Of a stretch of 64,000 nt of DNA, positions 58,403 through 64,000 are shown piece after piece (the first letter of the stretch is position 1; each line of letters starts with the position of its first letter). Under the pieces are notes generated by a model that did not search any database, was not told the DNA's origin, and was given only the letters and a program-made list of their open reading frames with translations. Source of the DNA: Serratia inhibens. Its GTDB lineage: Bacteria > Pseudomonadota > Gammaproteobacteria > Enterobacterales > Enterobacteriaceae. The DNA is taken from assembly GCF_003591175.1 (NCBI RefSeq), contig NZ_QYYG01000001.1:1798001-1862000 (forward strand). Reading direction: 5' to 3'. The position numbers were made by a program, and so were the translations under genes.

Positions 58403-59314
58403 TTATGCGCCGCTCCCTTGCGCGCCCTGTTGCCGGGTGAAATCAATAAACGCGCGCAGCGGGCGCGGCATTTGTCGGTTGGCGGGGTAGTAAAGATAAA
58501 AACCGGGAAAAGGCGGTGTCCAGGCATCCAACAGCGGCACCAGCCGGCCTTCTGCCAGCGCGGCGGCCACCTGATGCTCAAACAGGTAGGCGATGCCCAC
58601 GCCGTCCAGCGCCGCCCGCACCAGGATCTCCGGTTCGTCGACGATCACCGGCCCTTCCACCGCGATATCCAGCGTTTCACCGTCGCGCTCAAACTCCCAG
58701 CGGTAAAGATTGCCATTGGTTGGCCAGCGAAAATTCAGGCAAAGGTGTTGGCGCAGCTCGCGCGGCGCCTGCGGTTGGCCATGACGATCCAGATACGCCG
58801 GGGAGGCGACTACCCGCATCCGCAGATCTCCGCCAAGCTTGATCGCCACCATGTCCTTTTCCAGCTTCTCGTGCAGGCGCACGCCGGCATCGAAACCGCC
58901 GGCGACAATGTCCACCAGCCGGTCTTCCACGTTGAGATCGAGAAGGATATCCGGGTACTGCCGATGAAACGGTGCGATCAAGGGTGCCAGATAATGCATG
59001 GCGGCGATCCGCGTAATATTAAGACGCAAACGCCCGGTGGGCTGCTGGCGTTGGTTGACCGCCTGCTCCACCGCCGCATCGATTTCGGCGATAGCCGGCA
59101 ACAGGCGCGCCAACATCTGCGCCCCGGCGTCGGTGGGTGCCACGCTGCGGGTGGTGCGGTTCAGCAGCCGCAACCCCAGGCGGCTTTCCAGATTGCGCAG
59201 CGTCTGGCTCAGCGCTGAAGCGGTCATGCCCAGGTGCACTGCGGCGCGGGCGAAGCTGCCGTGTTCGACAATGGCGGCAAAAGCGCGCAGTTCTGCAAAT
59301 TCACTTCCTCTCAT
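58403..59314 (-). CDS. LysR-family transcriptional regulator
   Basis: A 303-residue regulator. HTH at about 18-40 (SFARAAVHLGMTASALSQTLRNLE), then a PBP-like effector domain (about 90-295). It belongs to the large CrgA/AaeR-like LysR group. It diverges from an aldo-keto reductase gene with a 97-bp shared promoter gap, the usual layout for a LysR protein and its target. Confidence 0.9.
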   Translation of the reverse strand: MRGSEFAELRAFAAIVEHGSFARAAVHLGMTASALSQTLRNLESRLGLRLLNRTTRSVAPTDAGAQMLARLLPAIAEIDAAVEQAVNQRQQPTGRLRLNITRIAAMHYLAPLIAPFHRQYPDILLDLNVEDRLVDIVAGGFDAGVRLHEKLEKDMVAIKLGGDLRMRVVASPAYLDRHGQPQAPRELRQHLCLNFRWPTNGNLYRWEFERDGETLDIAVEGPVIVDEPEILVRAALDGVGIAYLFEHQVAAALAEGRLVPLLDAWTPPFPGFYLYYPANRQMPRPLRAFIDFTRQQGAQGSGA

Positions 59315-59411
59315 TATGCATCCATCGCTTATTAATTCATGAAGATTATAGCGTATTCCGTGAACAGCCCGCCGGGTCTATCTTGAAATCCACATCAACA
59401 GGAGAATACCC

Positions 59412-60476
59412 ATGAACACATCCTTATCGCTGGACAGTTACCGCCTGCTGGGCCGCTCCGGCCTGCGCGTCTCGCCGCTGGCGCTCGGCACCATGACCTT
59501 CGGTGCCGACTGGGGCTGGGGAGCGGAACAGGCCGAAGCTCGCCGCCTGTTCGACACCTATGTCGATCGCGGCGGCAACTTTATCGATACCGCCAACCGC
59601 TATACCGAAGGCAGCGCCGAACGCTTTGTCGGCGAATTCGCCACCGGGCGCCGCGATCGTCTGGTGATCGCCACCAAATACACTTTGCCGATGCAGCCCG
59701 ATAACCCGAACTCCGGCGGCAATCACCGCAAAAGCATGGTGCGATCGGTGGAGGATAGCCTGCGGCGGCTGAACACCGACTATATCGACCTGCTGTATTT
59801 GCACGCCTGGGACTACACCACCCCGGTGGAAGAAATCATGCGCGCGATGGACGATCTGGTGCGCGCCGGCAAGGTGCTGTACCTGGCGGTATCGGATCTC
59901 CCGGCCTGGCAGGCATCCAGAATGCAGATGCTGGCGGATTTGCGCGGCTGGTCGCCACTGATCGGCCTGCAGATCGAATACAGCCTGCTGGAGCGCACGG
60001 TGGAGCGTGAATTGATCCCGATGGCGCAAGAGTTGGGGTTGGGCGTGATCCCCTGGTCACCGCTCGCGGGCGGTGTGTTGAGCGGCAAATACCGGCGGCA
60101 GGATCTGCACCCCGAGGGGAATGAAGCGGGTACCCGCCGCGAGGTCGTGCGCACCAAAGGAACGCTGACCGCCCACAACCTCGACATTGCCGATGCCGTG
60201 GGCGATATCGCCCGCGAAGCCGGTTACACGCCCGCCCAGGTGGCGCTGGCCTGGACGCTGCGCAATCCGGCGGTAACCGCGCCGATTATCGGCGCACGCA
60301 CGCTGACGCAACTGGATGATAACCTCGGCGCGCTGGCGGTCGGGCTGGCGGAAGATCGGTGGCAACGGCTGGATGCACTTAGCGCGATTGAATTGGGCTT
60401 CCCGCATGATTTTCTGACGCTGTCGACCACCCGCGACATCATGTCCGGCGGCCTGAATATCGCCGGGCGCAGATAA
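59412..60476 (+). CDS. Aldo/keto reductase
   Basis: NADPH-dependent (beta/alpha)8 reductase of 354 residues. The catalytic tetrad is visible: D and Y in NFIDTANRYTEG near 55-66, K in VIATKYTL near 85-92, and H in LLYLHAWDY near 124-132. VIPWSPLAGGVLSGKY near 217-232 and the C-terminal PIIGARTLTQLDDN bind the cofactor. It is probably regulated by the divergent LysR protein. Substrate unknown. Confidence 0.92.
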   Translation: MNTSLSLDSYRLLGRSGLRVSPLALGTMTFGADWGWGAEQAEARRLFDTYVDRGGNFIDTANRYTEGSAERFVGEFATGRRDRLVIATKYTLPMQPDNPNSGGNHRKSMVRSVEDSLRRLNTDYIDLLYLHAWDYTTPVEEIMRAMDDLVRAGKVLYLAVSDLPAWQASRMQMLADLRGWSPLIGLQIEYSLLERTVERELIPMAQELGLGVIPWSPLAGGVLSGKYRRQDLHPEGNEAGTRREVVRTKGTLTAHNLDIADAVGDIAREAGYTPAQVALAWTLRNPAVTAPIIGARTLTQLDDNLGALAVGLAEDRWQRLDALSAIELGFPHDFLTLSTTRDIMSGGLNIAGRR

Positions 60477-60500
60477 AAAAAATCCCGCACGAGGCGGGAT
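60477..60500 (-). terminator. Minus-strand terminator
   Basis: ATCCCGC-CTCGT-GCGGGAT on the minus strand is followed by eight Ts. No minus-strand protein gene lies closely upstream, so it points to a small transcript. Confidence 0.8.
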
Positions 60501-60578
60501 AAACTTAACAGGGATGGGGTAATACACTACAGGGACTAACACACAACATCATCGGGTAGAACTACCTTACCAATCCCT
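60477..60578 (-). ncRNA. Candidate structured small RNA
   Basis: Read leftward, the arms AGGGATTGGTAA (60578-60567) and TTACCCCATCCCT (60522-60510) form a long stem with one bulge. They enclose a small hairpin GGTAG-TTC-TACC and a G/U-rich stretch, GATGATGTTGTGTGTTAG. A strong terminator with eight Ts ends it. TCTATACATAG (about 60587-60577) just upstream resembles a sigma-S -10 element. Total about 100 nt. I know no named RNA with this sequence. Confidence 0.4.
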
Positions 60579-60785
60579 ATGTATAGAACTGTCATTCCTG
60601 CGTAAGGTTGCTCCGGCAGATGTAACGCCGGATGGAAATGTGACATGTTGACCGTGGCGCCGACGCTCAGGGATGGGCATAACGCCTTACCTATCTCACA
60701 CAACAGATTAATAAATAATCGATTCAGGGCTATTGAAAGCGCCGGGTGGTATACTGATAGCCCCTACATCTACCCGGTGAAAGAT

Positions 60786-60950
60786 ATGTCTATCTTTGAT
60801 GCCCTTAAGATGTTCAGCGCCACATCCGTAAAAGTGACCTGCCCAAAATGCGCTTACGCCTCCGAACAAAGCAGCAGCAAGGTGCGCAAAAATATCACCA
60901 TGATCTGCCCTAAATGCGGGCACTATTTCCGCCCTGGAGAAGAAAAGTAA
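60786..60950 (+). CDS. 54-residue zinc-ribbon protein
   Basis: Small protein with CPKC (19-22) and CPKC (40-43) and the segment YASEQSSSKVRKNITMICPK between them. It is a paralog of the 53-residue protein at 55476-55637. The ATG at 60786 gives SIFDALKMFSATSVKVTC; the longer in-frame ORF from 60645 has no ribosome site. Promoter with an extended -10 about 31 bp upstream. Function unknown. Confidence 0.8.
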   Translation: MSIFDALKMFSATSVKVTCPKCAYASEQSSSKVRKNITMICPKCGHYFRPGEEK

Positions 60951-60961
60951 CGCCTCCCGTC

Positions 60962-61127
60962 AATGCGCCAACTCTGTGGTGTAGTTGGCGGCTAGCCAAC
61001 GGTAGCCGCTGCCCTCGGCCTTCACATGCCCCAGCCTGGGGAATGAAATATGGGCCGCGGCCACCCAGTCCCCTTCACGCGCAACCTGCGCCAGAATGCG
61101 CTCGCGCGTTTGCACCGCCTGTTGCTA
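60962..61127 (-). pseudogene. C-terminal remnant of a metallo-beta-lactamase-fold hydrolase
   Basis: On the minus strand about 54 codons read through to a stop at 60962 (AAHISFPRLGHVKAEGSGYR, then WLAANY). This matches the typical end of MBL-fold hydrolases, but no HxHxDH metal motif or start lies upstream. The reading frame is cut near 61127, where it meets a remnant of another gene. Confidence 0.65.
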
Positions 61128-61134
61128 GTCCTGG

Positions 61135-61297
61135 TTGGAAAAAGAATTACGGCCTGAAACGCAGTGAACTCCCGCTCGAGATCCCACCTTTCGAAGTAGC
61201 AATGCTGTGGCACCACAAACGCAATCAGGATCCGGCCTTATTGTGGCTATTGGAAGTGGTGCGGGAGATTACCCGCCACACCGATTCAACGGAGTAG
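61135..61297 (+). pseudogene. C-terminal remnant of a LysR-family regulator
   Basis: The plus strand reads KNYGLKRSELPLEIPPFEVA and then MLWHHKRNQDPALLWL to a stop at 61297, the usual C-terminal strand and helix of LysR effector domains. There is no HTH and no start. With the MBL remnant it forms a back-to-back pair whose 5' halves are both gone. Confidence 0.65.
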
Positions 61298-61345
61298 TTT
61301 GCCTGATTATTCAGAATGATTATTTTGACGATTTAACAACGAGGA

Positions 61346-62254
61346 TTATTGTTCCTCTGGAATATGCAACCAGCCATTAATCAGCGTACAACTCTGGCCA
61401 CCAATCCATGGCTCATCGTGAATAAAACGAACGCTAACCCGTCCTTCCCGATGTAGTTGGGTACCTTGTCGAACCTGATACCCCTGTGCCGTCAAGCCAC
61501 CGTCGGGGAAGTTATTGGCCTTCAACCAACGGGCCAGGCATGCATTGGCACTGCCGGTCACAGGATCCTCAACCAACTTATCCCATTCGACCAGAAACGC
61601 TCGCATTTCGTAATCTGCCGGACCACCAGATGAATAGGCGCCATAAATCACCACGCCATCAACATGACAAGCCATTTGCAGCTTTTTAATCATGGCTTGA
61701 TCCGGCGTCATCGTCAGGCAGGACTGAGCGTTTGGCATACGTACCATAAGCCAGCGAATGCCCATGTCGGCAATCACCGGCATCCTGTCCGTTTCAATGA
61801 CCGCAGGCTGAAAAGCAGCCATGAGCCGTTCCCTTTCCTCAACGGCCAGCGTTCGAAACGTTACCTCAGGTGCGGCAAACGCCAGTGTTTCGTCAGGCAA
61901 GATATTGACCGCAACCAGACCAACCCCGCATTCTTGCATAACAACCCCCGGCTGTTTGGTCACCAATCCGGCTTCCAATAATGCATGGGCCGTACCCAAT
62001 GTCGGATGTCCGGCAAAGGGCAACTCTTTTTCGGGGGTAAAAATGCGCACCTGATAATCTGCAACCGGATTAGTCGGTTTGAAAACAAACGTCGTTTCCG
62101 AAAGGTTGGTCCAACGAGCTAATGAAAGCATCTGCATTTCATTCAACCCTTCCGCCTCCAGGATCACCGCCAAGGGATTCCCCTGCAAGGGCGAGGTGGT
62201 AAATACATCCACCTGTTTGTAGGCGCGTGGTATCACATTATCTCTTCTGAACAT
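61346..62254 (-). CDS. PhzF-family isomerase-like protein
   Basis: A 302-residue protein of the diaminopimelate-epimerase fold. The catalytic glutamate is E53 in TNLSETTFVF. FAGHPTLGTAHALLE (near 85-99) and EDPVTGSANACLARWL (near 231-246) are family motifs. Most PhzF-like proteins outside phenazine clusters have unknown substrates, and no phenazine genes are near. It lies next to the deletion scar. Confidence 0.88.
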   Translation of the reverse strand: MFRRDNVIPRAYKQVDVFTTSPLQGNPLAVILEAEGLNEMQMLSLARWTNLSETTFVFKPTNPVADYQVRIFTPEKELPFAGHPTLGTAHALLEAGLVTKQPGVVMQECGVGLVAVNILPDETLAFAAPEVTFRTLAVEERERLMAAFQPAVIETDRMPVIADMGIRWLMVRMPNAQSCLTMTPDQAMIKKLQMACHVDGVVIYGAYSSGGPADYEMRAFLVEWDKLVEDPVTGSANACLARWLKANNFPDGGLTAQGYQVRQGTQLHREGRVSVRFIHDEPWIGGQSCTLINGWLHIPEEQ

Positions 62255-62517
62255 TTGCCGTAATCCGCTATATACAAGGCTTGATGATAGCTCTATTCAA
62301 TGAATTACATCAATTTGTCAGCCTGTAGCTATTACATACTCCTAGCTTTTCACCCTATGTCAGTAAGAATAATTTTGCCCGCAGCATTCTCATCGGCCCT
62401 TCGACTTGAAATCCCCGTAAGCAGGATAAGCGTCAACCGCTGCTATTTAGCGGAGCCCGATAGCCATTATTTCTCGCTATCGGGCAAATCATCCCGCCCC
62501 GGCAAGAATAGCGCCGG
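62255..62517. other. Intergenic region upstream of the PhzF-like gene
   Basis: AT-rich at 62255-62400. A strong stem CCCGATAGC/GCTATCGGG (62457-62485) lies after the hydrolase stop but has no T run on either strand. An open frame at 62300-62521 is not supported. Confidence 0.45.
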
Positions 62518-63435
62518 TTAAGGTTGAAGCGGAGCCAAATGCGCCAGCACCAGGTCTATGCCCTCCCCCGGGCGGCGCAACGGGTTATGCCCCAGCCCCT
62601 GGGTTTTCACCAGACAGGCGGCAGGCCAGGCTTGGGCCAGGCATTCAGCTTCAACCTCCAGGACGATATCGTCGGCGCTGTCGTGGATGATTAACGCCGG
62701 TTGCTCAATCTGCCGCAACCCTTCATAGGCGTTAAAACGCTGCCAAACGGCCTCCCCGATACCGAAATAACGCTCAATGTAGCCCCGTAAACGTTGCTGC
62801 TGGCGCGCAGGCAAATTGAGGATAGAAGCATACTTGGTCACCAGGCCGCTAAAGTGCGTGGGCGCGCCGACAATCACCAAGGCTTTGGTACGCAGCCCCG
62901 CTTTCACCGCATTGATCGCCGACAGGCCGCCGAAGGAGTGGGCCACGATCGCGTCAAACCCGCCCTCTTGCCGTTCCAGTTGCTGAATGATTTCAATGAA
63001 TTCGACGATGCTGCTCTGGTCACCTTCCGCATCCCCGTGTGCAGGCGCGTCAAAACCGATAACCTGGAAACCGCGTTCCACCAGCACCTGGATCAAACGC
63101 GCGAAATGCGATGCCCGCGACTCCCAACCGTGCGCCAACAGTACCTTTGGCCCCTGTTGCCCCCAGTGATAGACCACCGCTTGCTTATCGTTGCTCAGGG
63201 TGATGTAAGTAACGCTGCTCGCCATCCCCATCGTCTGTTTATCGCTTTCACGCGTTGGGACGCGACGTGGGGTGAAAAAACGTTTGCCAAGGTAGGCGGC
63301 CGTGGGGCCAGGCACCACAAGATCCATCAACCGAATACCCATTTTAATGCAGGATACGGCCGGTGAACGCATATAAGCCGGCCCACGATACTGCCGGTAG
63401 GCTTGTTCGATAAGTTGGTCAAAGTGTTCACTCAT
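62518..63435 (-). CDS. Alpha/beta-hydrolase
   Basis: A 305-residue cytosolic hydrolase. The oxyanion segment is LLAHGWESRASHFARL near 98-113, the nucleophile elbow AHSFGGLS near 164-171, the acid is probably in HDSADDIVLE, and the catalytic histidine in GLGHNPLRRP. Residues 1-70 are an extra N-terminal region. It lies 26 bp from the next gene on the same strand, so both may be one operon. An esterase role is likely; the substrate is unknown. Confidence 0.85.
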   Translation of the reverse strand: MSEHFDQLIEQAYRQYRGPAYMRSPAVSCIKMGIRLMDLVVPGPTAAYLGKRFFTPRRVPTRESDKQTMGMASSVTYITLSNDKQAVVYHWGQQGPKVLLAHGWESRASHFARLIQVLVERGFQVIGFDAPAHGDAEGDQSSIVEFIEIIQQLERQEGGFDAIVAHSFGGLSAINAVKAGLRTKALVIVGAPTHFSGLVTKYASILNLPARQQQRLRGYIERYFGIGEAVWQRFNAYEGLRQIEQPALIIHDSADDIVLEVEAECLAQAWPAACLVKTQGLGHNPLRRPGEGIDLVLAHLAPLQP

Positions 63436-63461
63436 TGTACTCTCCAGAATGGCGGGTAACG

Positions 63462-64000
63462 TTAGATTTGCGCGGGCGCATCTTGCGCCGCTTGGCGTTT
63501 ATCGAGCTGCCGAATAAGGGCCCTTTCCGCATCCGTTGCGACATGCCGATCCCAATACGCCAGTTTTGCTTCCATGCGTTTAAACCACAGTGGCGGTACC
63601 AGCGCATACAGGATATGCGCCACGTAGCCATGGTCGATCCCCACCGCATAACTGTGCGTTTGCAGCTTCCAGAATTCCCGACGTGGGTTCGTATGGTGAT
63701 CCGAGTGGCGCGTCAGATTCAACAGGCCGGCAGAAGAAGCCTGATTGTTGCAATCCCAGCTGTGTCTTGGCTCAACGCGGGTGTTGGGAACCCGGATTAA
63801 ACCGTAATGCTGGATATAGTTGACGGTTTCAAACAAGAACTTGGAGACCAGCATGGCCACCAGACAAGCGAGTAATCCACGCCCCCCCGCCGCCGCATAA
63901 CAGGCGGCCAGGATCATCAAGCTCATGATGACGCCGCGAATCACCCTATTGCCCAGCGTAATACTCCGTTTGCCCTGGCCTTTTAGCCGTTGCTGTTCCA
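63462..64000 (-). CDS. AlkB/fatty-acid-desaturase-like membrane di-iron enzyme, 3' part
   Basis: The visible 178 codons run off the right edge; the frame stays open to base 64000 (EQQRLKGQGKRSITLGNRV precedes the first membrane helix). Visible features are two membrane helices, a histidine box NYIQHYGL, a second box NLTRHSDHHTNP, and a C-terminal PPLWFKRMEAKLAYWD. These match alkane-monooxygenase-type proteins (HYG and HSDHH boxes). The N-terminal histidine boxes lie outside the window. Confidence 0.82.
   Translation of the reverse strand, partial: EQQRLKGQGKRSITLGNRVIRGVIMSLMILAACYAAAGGRGLLACLVAMLVSKFLFETVNYIQHYGLIRVPNTRVEPRHSWDCNNQASSAGLLNLTRHSDHHTNPRREFWKLQTHSYAVGIDHGYVAHILYALVPPLWFKRMEAKLAYWDRHVATDAERALIRQLDKRQAAQDAPAQI

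Larger units (their letters stand above)
60477..60785. other. Intergenic region between the reductase and a zinc-ribbon gene
   Basis: About 309 bp with no protein gene I can support. It holds a minus-strand terminator and a candidate minus-strand sRNA on the left. On the right is an extended -10 promoter (TGG-TATACT, 60747-60755) for the zinc-ribbon gene. Confidence 0.6.

Noticed and set aside
60914-61297. 127-residue plus-strand ORF
   Set aside because: Its first half is antisense to the MBL remnant; only the last ~53 codons resemble a protein (LysR tail).
62300-62521. 73-residue plus-strand frame between the hydrolase and PhzF genes
   Set aside because: No ribosome site, no family resemblance, and it lies in an AT-rich promoter region.

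Overview
The window is about 64 kb of a gammaproteobacterial chromosome and most likely comes from Serratia or a very close relative. The evidence is an ORF closely matching remembered Serratia ChiC (GH18, FnIII and chitin-binding domains, no signal peptide), a chitobiase resembling that of S. marcescens, a chiP-chiQ-chitobiase arrangement, and enterobacterial gene order. No phage, insertion sequence, CRISPR array or rRNA operon was seen.

Region 1 (1-15.3 kb) is a chitin and N-acetylglucosamine block. Reading leftward are chb (partial), chiQ, chiP, glnS and nagE; reading rightward are nagB, nagA, nagC, nagD, chiC and asnB. Secreted chitinase makes oligosaccharides, ChiP admits them, chitobiase cleaves them, NagE imports and phosphorylates GlcNAc, and NagA/NagB convert it to fructose-6-P. 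NagC-like operators, a CRP site and a ChiX sRNA target in the chiP leader tie the block together. chiC sits where E. coli has nagD directly followed by asnB.

Region 2 (15.5-48.7 kb) is conserved core in nearly E. coli order: a six-gene tRNA array (Met-Leu-Gln-Gln-Met-Gln), ubiF, miaB, yjdM, ybeZ-ybeY-ybeX-lnt, gltIJKL with a sigma-54-type promoter, rihA, azoR, ybeL, leuS-lptE-holA-nadD, rsfS-rlmH-mrdA-mrdB-rlpA, dacA, ybeD, lipB-lipA, tatE, a MASE2 diguanylate cyclase, a GNAT protein, crcB behind a fluoride riboswitch, a TetR/Bcr-type efflux pair and cspE. Differences from E. coli include a missing cobC, no gene between lipB and lipA (which overlap), an inserted yjdM and an inverted tatE.

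Region 3 (49-64 kb) is accessory. It holds an operon of an M20 amidohydrolase, a flavin monooxygenase of the NtaA/SnaA family, a 28-residue ORF, an acetyltransferase and an ABC permease/ATPase, resembling sulfur or thioether scavenging operons. It also has a VOC protein, a cold-shock-domain protein between inverted palindromic repeats, two small paralogous zinc-ribbon proteins, a MASE1 diguanylate cyclase, a WrbA-like flavoprotein, a divergent LysR/aldo-keto reductase pair, a deletion scar joining two gene remnants, a PhzF-like protein, an alpha/beta hydrolase and the end of an AlkB/desaturase-like membrane enzyme.

The best leads for undescribed biology are a 31-residue membrane ORF whose ribosome site is held in an 11-bp hairpin after crcB, two candidate small RNAs (about 57.6 and 60.5 kb), and the 28-residue ORF inside the scavenging operon. 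All are hypotheses from sequence reading. Comparisons with E. coli and S. marcescens rest on memory of those sequences, not on a search.
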